This document shows positions 9,201-18,838 of a stretch of DNA of 64,000 nucleotides, piece after piece (within the stretch, counting starts at the first letter, position 1; each line of letters begins with the position of its first letter). The position numbers and the translations under genes were made by a program. The notes below the pieces were generated by a model. The model did not search any database. It had not been told where the DNA came from and saw nothing but the letters and a program-made list of their open reading frames with translations. The DNA comes from Billgrantia zhangzhouensis (GTDB lineage: Bacteria; Pseudomonadota; Gammaproteobacteria; Pseudomonadales; Halomonadaceae), in contig NZ_JABFTT010000004.1 of assembly GCF_021404465.1 (NCBI RefSeq), positions 248,001 to 312,000 on the forward strand, in the 5' to 3' direction.

Positions 9201-9678
9201 CCGGCTCGTAGACCGTCTCCACGGCGCGGTAGCCGGCACGTGACAGGCTTTCGCGAAGCCCTTCGCGATCCAGCCGCATGCCCACTTCGAGAGTGAGTAC
9301 CCGGCCGGCAATGTACGCCACCGGAGGCAGCCGCTGCATCAGGGTGTTGATCGGTACCAGTACGATGCCGTGCTCGCCATCCTGGAGCCGGCGCAGGGTG
9401 CGCAGGCGCGCCGAAACGATGTCCTGGTGTGGCGAGAAGCTGTCGTAGGGCAGCGTTTCCCAGTCGGGAAAGGGCAGCACGGGAACCTTGGCATAGAAAT
9501 GCAGATCGTTCTCGAGGCGCTGTGCGCTGGCGGTATCGGGAGTGATGACCAGCAGCGGTGCATCGTCGGCCAGGTGGGCCAGGGCCAGGGCGGCCGCACT
9601 GCCAGGCGGAGTCTGCCAGTAGAGGGTTTCGCGAGTTCCCGTTGGGCGGGGCGGATCGAGCGGCGAGAATGATTGCAT
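6229..9678 (-). CDS. mfd: Transcription-repair coupling factor
   Basis: An ATP-driven translocase that removes RNA polymerase stalled at DNA lesions and recruits UvrA. The 1149-residue product matches the family length (E. coli 1148) when started at ATG 9678; 32 further codons upstream are open but look non-coding. The UvrB-like N-terminal module (ITPD, PDWETLPYDSFSPH, DIVSARL) comes first. The RNA-polymerase-interacting domain follows, and the RecG-like helicase has Walker A GDVGFGKT and the DEEH box. The RGRVGRS motif and the D7 region follow. It is transcribed away from gap and its stop lies about 200 bases from the L,D-transpeptidase start, so it is probably a single-gene unit. Confidence 0.98.
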   Translation of the reverse strand: MQSFSPLDPPRPTGTRETLYWQTPPGSAAALALAHLADDAPLLVITPDTASAQRLENDLHFYAKVPVLPFPDWETLPYDSFSPHQDIVSARLRTLRRLQDGEHGIVLVPINTLMQRLPPVAYIAGRVLTLEVGMRLDREGLRESLSRAGYRAVETVYEPGEYALRGALIDLYPMGSESPLRIDLFDDEIDTLRRFDPDTQRSQDKVERVELLPAHEYSLSRSAIASFREGFETLFDVDPRQCPLYVDALKGIPSPGLEQYLPLFFEETATLFDHLAEGTRVALLPEAFAAAEHHWQAIESRYENLGVDPTRPLLPPHRAFIPVAEVFAAIKRHPRVELTADRKHPHALETASRPLPEVAVNARAKQPLAALQGFLGEHGNTRVLFVAESRGRREALEETLAPLHLELPHTEGFDAFRQDDSRLAITAGEVGTGLWLQQPDIAVITETELFGDVVRQSRRREKATDMGELAIRHLAELRPGTPVVHQTHGVGRYRGLERLEAGGQAAEFVALEYADGAKLYVPVDNLHLISRYAGADDELAPLHRLGSEQWDKARRKAAEKIRDTAAELLDVYARREAREGFACAPPDKEYARFAASFPFEETPDQRAAIAAVIGDMTAPRPMDRVVCGDVGFGKTEVAMRAAFLAVHSERQVVVLVPTTLLARQHYENFRDRFADTAVQIELVSRFTAGKGQAAALKRIENGQTDIVIGTHKLLSKSMKLPNMGLLIIDEEHRFGVGQKERLKELRAEVDILTLTATPIPRTLNMAMSGIRDLSIIATPPARRLSVKTFVQQRDESIIKEAILREILRGGQVYYLHNEVRTIEIAAEIIRDLVPEARVAVAHGQLPERALERVMSDFYHKRYNVLVCSTIIETGIDVPSANTIIIERADKFGLAQLHQLRGRVGRSHHQAYAYLLAPPPRAMTKDAVKRLEAIGAAEDLGAGFTLASHDMEIRGAGELLGEEQSGQMEAIGYTLYMEMLDRAVAAIRAGKTPNIETPLSDGVEISLNLPALIPDDYLPDVQQRLVMYKRIASAADEAELKELQVEMIDRFGLLPAAVKTLMRQTRLRQRAERLGITRLEAGPQRGRVIFGGQTRVDPLTLVKMIQAEPQRYRLDGADTLRFEADMEREEARFQAVEQLLDALNRKAQAA

Positions 9679-9912
9679 GATGTCGTCGGGACGCTTCTGG
9701 AGTCGTGTGTGCTGGCCGTATAGGCCGTTCGCAATGCCAGGCTGGGAGCAATGGCTTGAACAAAGGAGAATCATACCAGCCCTATGCGGCGCTTGTAGTC
9801 AAGCCGCGATTCCTGTAATCCCCCTACAGCGCCTGCGACCATCCTTCGATTGCCCCACCGAAACGCGAACGGGATAATGGGCCTGAATTTTCGATTACCA
9901 GAGAGGCTTCAC

Positions 9913-11376
9913 GTGAGTCAGCAACCCCTCGAGACCGTTTTTCAGGAGTGGCACGACAACCAGGCACTGGCCGAGCAGATGATTCCGCTAATCGGCAGCC
10001 TTTACCGCCACAACAACGTGGTCACCACCCTCTACGGGCGCTCGCTGTTCAATCGCTCGGTGATCCGTATCCTGAAGGACCATCGTTTCGTCAGGAAGGT
10101 TGAGGGCACCGAACTCTCGGTGCAGGATACCCTGCCGCTCGTCCAGGCCATGACCGAACTCAATCTCGGGCCTGCCCACGTCGACGTGGGCAAGCTGGGC
10201 GTGGCTTTCAAGAAGCGTGGCGGTGGCGATGCCAAGGCCTTCCTGCGCGAAGAACTCGCCGAGATCGTCGACGCTCACGATGCCGACGGCAACAACGGCC
10301 AGCCCAAGGACGTAGTACTCTACGGCTTTGGCCGCATCGGTCGTCTGCTGGCGCGCGTGTTGGTGGAGAAGGCCGGCGGCGGCAACCTGCTGCGCCTGCG
10401 CGCCATCGTCGTGCGTGGCCGGGGCGACATCGCCAAGGACCTGGAAAAGCGCGCCAGTCTGCTGCGTCGCGATTCCGTCCACGGGCCCTTCGACGGCACC
10501 ATCAGCGTCGACTACGAGGCGCGGACCATCACCGCCAACGGCAACGTCATCCAGGTGATCTACGCCGACAAGCCGAGCGACATCGACTATACCGCCTATG
10601 GTATCGACAATGCCGTGGTAGTCGACAACACCGGTATCTGGCGCGACGAGGCGGGCCTGGGCCAGCATCTGGAGTGCAAGGGCGTGTCCAAGGCGCTGCT
10701 CACCGCGCCGGGCAAAGGCGATATCAAGAACATCGTATTCGGCATCAATCATGGCGATATTGCCGAGGACGATACCATCCTCTCGGCGGCCTCCTGTACC
10801 ACCAACGCCATCGTGCCGGTGCTCAAGGTTCTCAACGACGAGTACGGTATCGAGACCGGCCACGTCGAGACGGTACACGCCTATACCAACGACCAGAACC
10901 TGATCGACAACTACCACAAGGGCGATCGCCGCGGCCGCAGCGCGCCGCTCAACATGGTGCTGACCGAGACCGGAGCCGCCAAGGCGGTGGCCAAGGCACT
11001 GCCCGAGCTCACCGGCAAGCTCACCGGCAATGCCATTCGCGTGCCGATCCCCAACGTTTCCATGGCCATCCTCAACCTGACCCTGGGCCGCGACACCGAC
11101 GCCGAGTCGCTCAACGACTACCTGCGTCGCATGTCGATCGACTCCGCCTACCAGAAGCAGATCGACTACGTCGATTCACCCGAGGTGGTGTCTTCGGACT
11201 TCGTCGGCAACCGCCATGCCGGCATCGTCGATGCCAAGGCGACCATCGCCAATGGCAAGCAGGCGGTACTCTACGTGTGGTACGACAACGAGTTCGGCTA
11301 CAGCTGTCAGGTGGTGCGCATTCTCCAGCACATCTCGAACGTGAACTTCCTCAAGTTGCCGCGCGTCCAGGCCTGA
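9913..11376 (+). CDS. gap: Glyceraldehyde-3-phosphate dehydrogenase, long form
   Basis: Oxidises or re-forms glyceraldehyde-3-phosphate with NAD(P). The 487-residue product is about 130 residues longer than ordinary GAPDH (about 330-340). The extra N-terminal part (MSQQPLETVFQEWHDNQ onward) precedes the nucleotide-binding YGFGRIGR motif at 137-144. The catalytic Cys295 lies in SAASCTTNA. This long form is known next to mfd in Pseudomonas and relatives. Start: GTG 9913 with AGAGG at 9901-9905; an in-frame ATG further upstream has no Shine-Dalgarno. It is divergent from mfd and is followed by a long hairpin ahead of the nqr operon. The catalytic identity is firm; the direction in metabolism and cofactor preference cannot be read from the sequence. 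Confidence 0.95.
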   Translation: MSQQPLETVFQEWHDNQALAEQMIPLIGSLYRHNNVVTTLYGRSLFNRSVIRILKDHRFVRKVEGTELSVQDTLPLVQAMTELNLGPAHVDVGKLGVAFKKRGGGDAKAFLREELAEIVDAHDADGNNGQPKDVVLYGFGRIGRLLARVLVEKAGGGNLLRLRAIVVRGRGDIAKDLEKRASLLRRDSVHGPFDGTISVDYEARTITANGNVIQVIYADKPSDIDYTAYGIDNAVVVDNTGIWRDEAGLGQHLECKGVSKALLTAPGKGDIKNIVFGINHGDIAEDDTILSAASCTTNAIVPVLKVLNDEYGIETGHVETVHAYTNDQNLIDNYHKGDRRGRSAPLNMVLTETGAAKAVAKALPELTGKLTGNAIRVPIPNVSMAILNLTLGRDTDAESLNDYLRRMSIDSAYQKQIDYVDSPEVVSSDFVGNRHAGIVDAKATIANGKQAVLYVWYDNEFGYSCQVVRILQHISNVNFLKLPRVQA

Positions 11377-11385
11377 GTCCGGCCG

Positions 11386-11424
11386 AGGTCAATTCCGACC
11401 CAGTGGGTCGGGAATTCCTGACCT
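11386..11424 (+). terminator. Long hairpin after gap, no T-tract
   Basis: An imperfect inverted repeat in which AGGTCA...CGACCC pairs with GGGTCG...TGACCT, with a loop of about three bases and a bulge in the right arm. It starts 10 bases after the gap stop. No T-run follows, so it may work with Rho or protect the 3' end rather than act as an intrinsic terminator. Confidence 0.45.
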
Positions 11425-11577
11425 GAATCACTTTCCCATCATCCGAGCTGGTCCCGACATGGGGCTGGCTCGCTTCGCCCTGGGGCTCAGGGCGGCCTGA
11501 AACCAGAGCCTTTCAACGCCTATTGAACCCTTTCGAAGCCAGGCGTAGAGCGGCTTTATGCCCGCTTTTGCGACCTT

Positions 11578-11614
11578 AGGCCGTGTGGCCTTTGGTCGCG
11601 CTTGTCTTTATAAT
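11578..11614 (+). promoter_or_regulatory. Promoter of the nqr operon with adjacent inverted repeat
   Basis: The perfect -10 hexamer TATAAT is at 11609-11614. No good -35 hexamer is present at 16-18 bases. In its place lies the inverted repeat AGGCC-GTGT-GGCCT (11578-11591), which overlaps the -35 position and could bind an activator. The -10 is seen; the regulator is a guess. Confidence 0.5.
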
Positions 11615-11742
11615 ACCGGGGATTTTTTCGGGGTGGTCCGAAGTCCGTTCGGGCCTGACTGGTAACGTACTGACTCAACAAGAATTCGAATCCATTCGAA
11701 CCCCTTTCCTTCGTATTTCCGATCCATCAACTGGGCGAGACT

Positions 11743-13092
11743 ATGATCGAAGTCAAGAAAGGCCTGGATCTCCCCATCATGGGGGCGCCCGAGCCGCGCA
11801 TCGAGGATGCGCGACCCGTGCGTCACGTGGCCATCCTGGGCACCGACTATGTCGGCATGAAGCCGACCATGGAGGTCCGGGAAGGGGACAAGGTGAAACT
11901 AGGCCAACTCCTCTTCACCGACAAGAAGAACGAAGGCGTACGCTTCACGGCGCCAGCCGCCGGTGAGGTCGTCGCCATCAACCGTGGCGAGAAGCGCAAG
12001 CTGCTCTCCGTCGTCATTCAGATCGACGAGAACGAAGAAGCGATCGAGTTCACGGCGCATGGGCGTGACAAGCTCGCGTCCCTCGAGCGCCAGACCGTTG
12101 TCGATCAACTGGTCGAATCGGGCCTGTGGACGGCACTGCGCACGCGCCCCTTCTCGCGCACTCCGGCCATCGACAGCGAGCCGGCCGACATCTTCGTCAC
12201 CGCCGTCGATACTCATCCGCTGTGCCCCGACCCCGTCGAGATCATCAACGAGCAGGCCGAGGCCTTCGAGGATGGGCTCAAGGTGCTATCGAGTCTAACC
12301 CAGGGCAAGGTATTCCTGTGTACTGCGCCCGACGCGCGAATTCCCGGCGGCGACGTGGCCGGCGTGCAGGTAGAAACCTTCGGTGGTCCTCATCCGGCCG
12401 GTCTCGTCGGCACCCATATCCACTATCTGTCTCCGGTCGCGCTGCACCGTAAGGTCTGGCACATCGGCTATCAGGACGTGATCGCTTTCGGCAAGCTTTT
12501 CAGCGAAGGCCGGATCGATGTCAACCGGGTGGTGGCGGTGGGTGGCCCACGTGCCGAAAAGCCGCGTCTGCTGCGCACGCGAATCGGTGCCAGCACCGAG
12601 GAACTGTTGGCTGGGGAAATCCTCCAACCGGAAGATACGCGCGTGATCTCCGGCTCGGTGTTCTCCGGGTTTACCGCGGAGGGTGGACTGCGTTACCTGG
12701 GCCGCTTCCACAACCAGATCAGTCTGCTCGAAGAGGGCAACAAGCGCGCCTTCATGGGCTGGCTGTCGCCGGGCAACAACCGCCACTCCGTGCTGGGGAT
12801 CTACCTGTCGAAGTTCAAGGGGCTCTCCAACTATGCGCCCAACACCTCCACCAATGGCTCCGAGCGCGCCATGGTGCCGGTGGGCGTCTACGAGGAAGTG
12901 ATGCCGTTGGATATTCTGCCGACCCAGTTGCTGCGCTCGCTGATCGTCGGCGACATCGAGGTGGCCATGCAGCTCGGGTGCCTGGAGCTGGATGAAGAGG
13001 ACCTGGCGCTGTGCACCTATGTGTGCCCGGGCAAGTACGAGTACGGTCCCATCCTGCGTGACAACCTCACCATGATCGAGAAAGAGGCCTGA
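11743..13092 (+). CDS. nqrA: Na+-translocating NADH:quinone reductase subunit A
   Basis: Peripheral subunit of the sodium-pumping NADH:ubiquinone oxidoreductase, involved in quinone interaction. The 449-residue length fits the family (about 446). The N-terminus [18 protein letters not shown] and the segment following it are typical of NqrA. First gene of a tight nqrABCDEF operon; its TGA overlaps the ATG of nqrB. The start at ATG 11743 lacks a strong Shine-Dalgarno (weakly GGGCGAGA). The long leader may take part in regulation. Confidence 0.97.
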   Translation: MIEVKKGLDLPIMGAPEPRIEDARPVRHVAILGTDYVGMKPTMEVREGDKVKLGQLLFTDKKNEGVRFTAPAAGEVVAINRGEKRKLLSVVIQIDENEEAIEFTAHGRDKLASLERQTVVDQLVESGLWTALRTRPFSRTPAIDSEPADIFVTAVDTHPLCPDPVEIINEQAEAFEDGLKVLSSLTQGKVFLCTAPDARIPGGDVAGVQVETFGGPHPAGLVGTHIHYLSPVALHRKVWHIGYQDVIAFGKLFSEGRIDVNRVVAVGGPRAEKPRLLRTRIGASTEELLAGEILQPEDTRVISGSVFSGFTAEGGLRYLGRFHNQISLLEEGNKRAFMGWLSPGNNRHSVLGIYLSKFKGLSNYAPNTSTNGSERAMVPVGVYEEVMPLDILPTQLLRSLIVGDIEVAMQLGCLELDEEDLALCTYVCPGKYEYGPILRDNLTMIEKEA

Positions 13093-14318
13093 TGATGGGT
13101 ATCCGACAGACACTCGACAATCTCGAACCGCATTTCCACAAGGGCGGCAAGTACGAGAAGTGGTACCCGCTGTACGAAGCGGTGGACACCATCTTCTATG
13201 CGCCCCCCAGCGTGACCAAGACCACGGCCCACGTGCGCGACGGTGTCGACCTCAAGCGCATCATGATCACCGTGTGGCTGTGCACCTTCCCTGCCATGTT
13301 CTTCGGCATGTGGAATGCCGGCTGGATGGCCAACGCCGCCATCGCCGACGGCTACGCTTCGATGGGCGGCTGGCGCGAAGCCATCCTGATGATCCTGGCT
13401 TCCGGCCACAACCCGGACAGCCTGTGGGCCAACTTCGTGCTCGGTGCGACCTACTTCCTGCCGATCTACCTGGTGACCTTCGCGGTCGGCGGGTTCTGGG
13501 AAGTGGTCTTCGCCGTCAAGCGCGGCCATGAGGTCAACGAGGGCTTCTTCGTCACCTCCGTGCTCTACGCCCTGATCCTGCCGGCCACCATCCCGCTGTG
13601 GCAGGTGGCGCTCGGTATCACCTTCGGTGTAGTCATCGGCAAGGAGATCTTCGGCGGCACCGGCAAGAACTTCCTCAACCCGGCGCTGACCGGTCGTGCC
13701 TTCCTCTACTTCGCCTACCCGGCGCAGATCTCTGGCGACGCGGTATGGGTGGCGGCCGATGGCTATACCGGCGCAACGCCGCTCTCCATCGCTTTCCAGG
13801 AGAGCATGGCCGAGCTGACCTCGCAGTACAGCTGGTGGGATGCCTTCATCGGCTTCGTGCCCGGTTCCGTGGGTGAGGTCTCGACATTGGCGATTTTGCT
13901 GGGTGCCGCGGTGCTGTTGTGGACCAAGATCGCCTCGTGGCGAATCATGCTGGGCTGCTTCATCGGCATGGCGGCGACCAGCGCGCTGTTCAACCTGATT
14001 GGCTCCGAAACCAACCCGATGTTCGCGATGCCCTGGTATTGGCATCTGGTCATTGGTGGTTTTGCCTTCGGCATGGTGTTCATGGCCACCGATCCGGTTT
14101 CCGCTTCGATGACCAATCAGGGCCGACTGATCTTCGGCGTGCTGATCGGCGTGATGACGGTGCTGATCCGTGTGGTCAACCCGGCCTTCCCCGAGGGCAT
14201 CATGCTGGCGATCCTGTTCGCCAACCTGTTCGCGCCGCTGATCGATCACTTCTTTGTTCAGGCCAACATCAAGCGCCGTCTGCAGCGCACTGGTGTGCCG
14301 GCCGAGGAGACCGTCTAA
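13092..14318 (+). CDS. nqrB: Na+-translocating NADH:quinone reductase subunit B
   Basis: Polytopic membrane subunit that carries riboflavin and a covalent FMN and forms part of the sodium path. 408 residues, about ten hydrophobic segments. The FMN attachment site is seen as [10 protein letters not shown], with the acceptor Thr at residue 229. This Thr must be flavinylated by an ApbE-type transferase. The start ATG 13092 overlaps the nqrA stop; ATG 13095 is equally possible. Confidence 0.97.
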   Translation: MMGIRQTLDNLEPHFHKGGKYEKWYPLYEAVDTIFYAPPSVTKTTAHVRDGVDLKRIMITVWLCTFPAMFFGMWNAGWMANAAIADGYASMGGWREAILMILASGHNPDSLWANFVLGATYFLPIYLVTFAVGGFWEVVFAVKRGHEVNEGFFVTSVLYALILPATIPLWQVALGITFGVVIGKEIFGGTGKNFLNPALTGRAFLYFAYPAQISGDAVWVAADGYTGATPLSIAFQESMAELTSQYSWWDAFIGFVPGSVGEVSTLAILLGAAVLLWTKIASWRIMLGCFIGMAATSALFNLIGSETNPMFAMPWYWHLVIGGFAFGMVFMATDPVSASMTNQGRLIFGVLIGVMTVLIRVVNPAFPEGIMLAILFANLFAPLIDHFFVQANIKRRLQRTGVPAEETV

Positions 14319-15131
14319 ATGGCACAGAGCAATAACACCATCAAGAAGATCCTCACGGTGGCGTTCGCACTCTGTATCGTGTGTTCGGTTATCGTCTCCA
14401 CCGCTGCGGTGGCGTTGCGTCCGATGCAGCAGCTCAACGAAGAGCTCGACCGCAAGACCAACATCCTCAGCGTGGCCAACCTTTACGAGCCGGGCATGGA
14501 TGTAGAGGCCGCCTTCCGCGAGATCACTCCGCGGGTGGTGGACATGCGCAGCGGTGAGTACACCGATGAGTTCGATCCGCAGACCTTCGACCACTTCCAG
14601 GCCGCCCGCGATCCCGCCACTGGGCGCGCGCTTTCGGGCGATCGCGACATTGCCGGCCTGACCCGTGTCGAGAACTTCGCCACCGTCTACCTGGTGGGCG
14701 ATCCCGACGATCCCGAGCAGATCATCCTGCCCATTCGTGGCCAGGGCCTGTGGGGGTTGATGCGCGGCTACATGTCGGTCGAGGGCAATGGCAACACCAT
14801 CGTCGGTATCACCTACTACGAGCATAGCGAGACGCCTGGGCTCGGTGCGGAGGTCAACAATCCGCGCTGGCAGGCCCAGTGGGAAGGCAAGCAGATCTTC
14901 GCCGATGCCGAAAGCGTGACACCGGCCATTCGCGTGGCACGGGGTAGCGCTGCCAACGAGCATCAGGTGGACGGCCTGTCGGGTGCCACCTTGACCTCCA
15001 ATGGCGTCACCAACATGCTGCAGTTCTGGTTGAGCCCGGAGGGCTTTGGTGAGTACCTGGCGAGATTCCGCACAGGCGTCGAACCGGGCGAGGCTCAGGA
15101 AGCCGACGTCGAACTCGAAGCTGAAGCTTAA
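14319..15131 (+). CDS. nqrC: Na+-translocating NADH:quinone reductase subunit C
   Basis: Single-span membrane protein with a periplasmic FMN-binding domain. 270 residues, N-terminal anchor at about 10-33. The flavinylation site is [10 protein letters not shown] with the acceptor Thr at residue 224, very close to the position in Vibrio NqrC. The ATG at 14319 follows the nqrB stop directly. FMN is attached by ApbE in characterised systems, which matters here because the ApbE-like protein at the end of this operon looks degenerate. The C-terminus after residue 250 is acidic. Confidence 0.97.
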   Translation: MAQSNNTIKKILTVAFALCIVCSVIVSTAAVALRPMQQLNEELDRKTNILSVANLYEPGMDVEAAFREITPRVVDMRSGEYTDEFDPQTFDHFQAARDPATGRALSGDRDIAGLTRVENFATVYLVGDPDDPEQIILPIRGQGLWGLMRGYMSVEGNGNTIVGITYYEHSETPGLGAEVNNPRWQAQWEGKQIFADAESVTPAIRVARGSAANEHQVDGLSGATLTSNGVTNMLQFWLSPEGFGEYLARFRTGVEPGEAQEADVELEAEA

Positions 15132-15142
15132 GGAGCCTGAAA

Positions 15143-15811
15143 ATGTCCGCTGTGACTCCCAAGGGCGTCCTGACGACCCCGATCTTCAATAACAACCCCA
15201 TCGCCCTGCAGGTACTCGGTATCTGCTCGGCGCTGGCGGTGACGACCAGCATGAGCGTGTCGCTGGTCATGTCCATGGCCGTTATCTTCGTGACGGCCTT
15301 CTCCAACCTGTTCGTATCGTTGATCCGGCATCACATTCCTTCGTCGATCCGTATCATCGTGCAGATGACGATCATCGCTTCGTTGGTGATCGTGGTGGAT
15401 CAGGTGCTCAAGGCGTTCGCCTACGAGATGTCCAAGCAGCTCTCGGTGTTCGTCGGCCTGATCATCACCAACTGCATCGTGATGGGGCGTGCCGAAGGCT
15501 TTGCCATGCAGAACAGCCCGGGTCTTTCCTTCCTGGATGGCATCGGCAACGGCCTCGGCTACGGTTTCATCCTGATGGTCGTGGGATTCTTCCGTGAGCT
15601 GTTCGGCTCGGGCAGCGTTTTCGGCTTCTCCGTGCTGCATCCGGTGCAGGATGGTGGCTGGTACGTGCCCAACGGTCTGATGCTGCTGCCGCCCTCGGCG
15701 TTCTTCATCATCGGCCTGATCATCTGGGCGCTGCGTTCCACGCATCCGGAGCAGGTCGAGGCGAATGAGTTCAAGATGAAGGAAAACACCAAGCCGAAGG
15801 AGGCCGTGTAA
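15143..15811 (+). CDS. nqrD: Na+-translocating NADH:quinone reductase subunit D
   Basis: Integral membrane subunit, 222 residues with about six hydrophobic segments, homologous to RnfE and paired with NqrE around an intramembrane iron centre. The N-terminal region ([18 protein letters not shown]) and the segment with Cys in [13 protein letters not shown] are characteristic. The Shine-Dalgarno AAGGAG lies at 15129-15134. It is separated from nqrE by a single base (stop 15811, ATG 15813). Confidence 0.96.
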   Translation: MSAVTPKGVLTTPIFNNNPIALQVLGICSALAVTTSMSVSLVMSMAVIFVTAFSNLFVSLIRHHIPSSIRIIVQMTIIASLVIVVDQVLKAFAYEMSKQLSVFVGLIITNCIVMGRAEGFAMQNSPGLSFLDGIGNGLGYGFILMVVGFFRELFGSGSVFGFSVLHPVQDGGWYVPNGLMLLPPSAFFIIGLIIWALRSTHPEQVEANEFKMKENTKPKEAV

Positions 15812-15812
15812 C

Positions 15813-16430
<618 letters not shown>

Positions 16431-16439
16431 GGCGCGTTT

Positions 16440-16459
16440 CGGCGGTGTCCGCACCGCCG
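16440..16459 (+). repeat. Intercistronic hairpin between nqrE and nqrF
   Basis: A perfect 8-bp stem with a tetraloop, CGGCGGTG-TCCG-CACCGCCG, with no T-tract after it. A UUCG-like stable loop class is plausible (UCCG). It more likely shapes mRNA stability or attenuates nqrF than terminates fully. Confidence 0.6.
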
Positions 16460-16492
16460 GACAACAGGTCATACAGCAAATAGGAAACCGAC

Positions 16493-17725
16493 ATGGTTGG
16501 AACATCAGTCATCTTGCTCGGTGTGTTCATGTTCACCGTGGTCGTCATCGGCCTCGTCCTGGTGATCCTGGCAGCCCGCAGCAAGCTCGTCAGCACCGGT
16601 GACGTGACCATTGAGGTCAACGGCGACCCGGAGCACACCATTACCACCCAGGCTGGAGGCAAGCTGCTCAACACGCTGGCAGCCAACGGCATCTTCCTCT
16701 CCTCCGCCTGTGGCGGCGGCGGCTCTTGCGCCCAGTGCAAGTGCCGCGTGGAAGAGGGCGGCGGGGCGATCCTGCCGACCGAAGAGTCCCACTTCACCAT
16801 GCGCGAGAAGAAGGAGGGCTGGCGTCTCTCCTGCCAGGTGCCGGTGAAGCAGGACATGAAGGTCGAGGTGCCCGAGGAGGTCTTCGGCGTCAAGAAGTGG
16901 GAGTGCGAGGTCATCGGCAATCCCAACGTTGCTACCTTCATCAAGGAACTCAACCTCAAGCTGCCTGAGGGTGAGAACGTCGACTTCCGCGCCGGCGGCT
17001 ACGTCCAACTGGTGGCGCCGCCCTACGACATCAAGTTCTCCGACTTCGACATCGAGGAAGAGTATCGCGGCGACTGGGAGAAATTCGATCTGTTCAAGAT
17101 CTCCCACAAGAACACCGAGGAAGTCATCCGCGCCTACTCGATGGCGAACTACCCGGAAGAGAAGGGCATCCTCAAGTTCAATATCCGCATCGCTACGCCG
17201 CCTCCCGGCACCAGTCATCCGCCGGGCCTGATGTCGACCTACGTCTTCAGCCTGAAGCCGGGCGACAAGGTCACCGTGATGGGGCCCTTCGGCGAGTTCT
17301 TCGCCAAGGACACCGATGCCGAGATGGTCTTCGTCGGCGGTGGTGCGGGCATGGCACCGATGCGCAGCCATATCTTCGACCAGCTCAAGCGGCTCAAGAG
17401 CCAGCGCAAGATCTCGTTCTGGTACGGTGCGCGTTCCTGGCGCGAAACCTTCTACAACGACGAGTACGATCAGCTGGCCGAGGAGTTCCCCAACTTCGAG
17501 TGGCACCTGGCGCTCTCCGACCCGCTGCCCGAGGACAACTGGACCGGGCCCACCGGGTTCATCCACAACGTGCTGTACGAGAACTACCTCAAGGACCATC
17601 CGGCTCCCGAGGATTGCGAGTACTACATGTGTGGGCCGCCCATGATGAATGCATCCGTGATCAAGATGCTGCTCGACCTGGGGGTCGAACCCGAGAACAT
17701 CCTGCTGGACGACTTTGGCGGATGA
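16493..17725 (+). CDS. nqrF: Na+-translocating NADH:quinone reductase subunit F
   Basis: NADH-oxidising entry subunit with one N-terminal membrane anchor (about residues 5-28). A plant-type [2Fe-2S] ferredoxin domain follows (Cys73, Cys79, Cys82 and Cys114, in [13 protein letters not shown] and RLSCQ). The FAD domain has RAYSMANYP, and the NADH domain has the [11 protein letters not shown] loop and the terminal CGPPMMN. The 410-residue length is close to Vibrio NqrF (408). The stop overlaps the start of the ApbE-like gene (ATGA). Confidence 0.98.
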   Translation: MVGTSVILLGVFMFTVVVIGLVLVILAARSKLVSTGDVTIEVNGDPEHTITTQAGGKLLNTLAANGIFLSSACGGGGSCAQCKCRVEEGGGAILPTEESHFTMREKKEGWRLSCQVPVKQDMKVEVPEEVFGVKKWECEVIGNPNVATFIKELNLKLPEGENVDFRAGGYVQLVAPPYDIKFSDFDIEEEYRGDWEKFDLFKISHKNTEEVIRAYSMANYPEEKGILKFNIRIATPPPGTSHPPGLMSTYVFSLKPGDKVTVMGPFGEFFAKDTDAEMVFVGGGAGMAPMRSHIFDQLKRLKSQRKISFWYGARSWRETFYNDEYDQLAEEFPNFEWHLALSDPLPEDNWTGPTGFIHNVLYENYLKDHPAPEDCEYYMCGPPMMNASVIKMLLDLGVEPENILLDDFGG

Positions 17726-18501
17726 TCCCCTTCGCCTACGGGCGACTCACCGGGCTGGCCCTGCATGGGCCGGCCCGGCTCCTTCTCTCGCTGTTCCTGG
17801 TCGTGGCGCTCAGTGCTTGTCGTGACCCATCCAACGAGTACCTCTATCAGGGCACGGCTCTGGGAACGGGCTACCACATCACCCTGTATGCAGACCTCGG
17901 CGCTGAACAGGCGCTCGAACTCGAGGCCGGCATACAAGGTGAACTGGCAAGCCTCGAACGGCAGCGAAGCGGCTTTCTGCACGCCATGGATGCCGCCTTT
18001 GGCTGGCTGTGGCTATCGCCGGCGGCGTCGCTGAATCGGGAAATGGATCGTTTGGTCCATGCGTTGGCCGTCGATCGGCTGACGCTGTGGCTGGACGCCC
18101 AGCGTTTCTCTCCCTCTGCCATGCTGGTCGAGGTGGGGGGCGTGGTACGGGGCCAAGGTGTACCGCCCATGGGGGGCTGGCGCCTGTCGCTGGAGCAGGC
18201 GGGGCTTCCCGATCCGGATGGCGCACATCGGTTACGCTTGGAGAATGCTGCATTGGTGCGCCGTTTTGCGCAGCAGGACGGCATGCCCCTGGTTTCGCTG
18301 TCGACGCTATTGGCTGTGAGTGTCGTTGCGCCGAGTGCCAGCGAGGCCATGGAGCAGGCAAACCGATTGATGCATGCCAGGCCCGAAGAGGCGCTGACGC
18401 TGGCCGTAGCCATGGATAGTGCCGCAAGAGTTATTGTCAAGACACCACAGAGTATTGAAATCCATCATACTGCGGCTCTCGAGCCTTGGCTCGAGCCATA
18501 G
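17722..18501 (+). CDS. ApbE-like lipoprotein, shortened and lacking catalytic signatures
   Basis: Its position and remaining motifs mark it as a relative of ApbE, the FAD:protein FMN transferase that flavinylates NqrB and NqrC. ATG 17722 overlaps the nqrF stop. The signal peptide has the lipobox LSAC (Cys33). [10 protein letters not shown] (44-53) matches the family's start, [12 protein letters not shown] (135-146) its LVEIGG segment, and [22 protein letters not shown] (196-217) its C-terminal segment. It is only 259 residues against about 330-350. The AKGYAVD segment reads VHALAVD, no HHIDPRTG-like segment exists, and the C-terminal Ala-Asp metal site is replaced. It is probably a pseudo-enzyme or a decaying gene, but the frame is intact. 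Confidence 0.75.
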   Translation: MIPFAYGRLTGLALHGPARLLLSLFLVVALSACRDPSNEYLYQGTALGTGYHITLYADLGAEQALELEAGIQGELASLERQRSGFLHAMDAAFGWLWLSPAASLNREMDRLVHALAVDRLTLWLDAQRFSPSAMLVEVGGVVRGQGVPPMGGWRLSLEQAGLPDPDGAHRLRLENAALVRRFAQQDGMPLVSLSTLLAVSVVAPSASEAMEQANRLMHARPEEALTLAVAMDSAARVIVKTPQSIEIHHTAALEPWLEP

Positions 18502-18520
18502 TCGCAAGGAGTGTGACCTG

Positions 18521-18787
18521 ATGACTACTTTCCTCGTCGTGCTGGGCTTCATGCTGTTGATCATGGCGGCCATGGCCATTGGCGTGATCATGGGGCGCAA
18601 GCCCATTGCCGGCTCCTGTGGGGGACTCAACAAGCTCGGCCTCAAGGAAGGCTGCGATATCTGCGGTGGCAAGGATGAGATCTGCGAGGAGGAGAGTCGC
18701 AAGCGTAAGGGAGCGTCGGTCAGCGCGCGGCGCAGCAGTGACGAGAGCCGTGGGGCGGACCTGGGCTACGATGCTACCAGGCGCTGA
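18521..18787 (+). CDS. nqrM: Na+-NQR maturation factor NqrM (DUF539)
   Basis: An 88-residue protein with one N-terminal membrane span (about residues 4-24) and four conserved cysteines at 33, 45, 48 and 55 (GSCGGL, GCDICGG, EIC). In Vibrio this protein is needed for assembly of active Na+-NQR, probably by delivering iron to the NqrD/NqrE cluster. ATG 18521 is preceded by AAGGAG at 18506-18511. The tail after residue 60 is charged and poorly conserved. It sits in the usual place at the end of the nqr cluster. Confidence 0.93.
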   Translation: MTTFLVVLGFMLLIMAAMAIGVIMGRKPIAGSCGGLNKLGLKEGCDICGGKDEICEEESRKRKGASVSARRSSDESRGADLGYDATRR

Positions 18788-18838
18788 GCACGAGAGCCGG
18801 ACGACTTGAACGACAAGGGAAAGGAGACGCGAGAACTC

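Larger units (their letters stand above)
11377..11742. other. Intergenic region of 366 bases between gap and nqrA
   Basis: It contains the hairpin at 11386-11424. A small perfect inverted repeat, AGGCC-GTGT-GGCCT, lies at 11578-11591, followed by a perfect -10 hexamer at 11609-11614. The leader from about 11621 to the nqrA ATG at 11743 is about 120 bases and includes GGGGATTTTTTCGGGG (11628-11643) and two nearby ATTCGAA copies (11683-11702). No coding frame is supported. Confidence 0.5.

Noticed and set aside
13017-14963. 648-codon minus-strand frame across nqrB and nqrC
   Set aside because: Its translation is His/Asp/Arg-rich low-complexity text typical of antisense frames, and it spans two well-identified genes.
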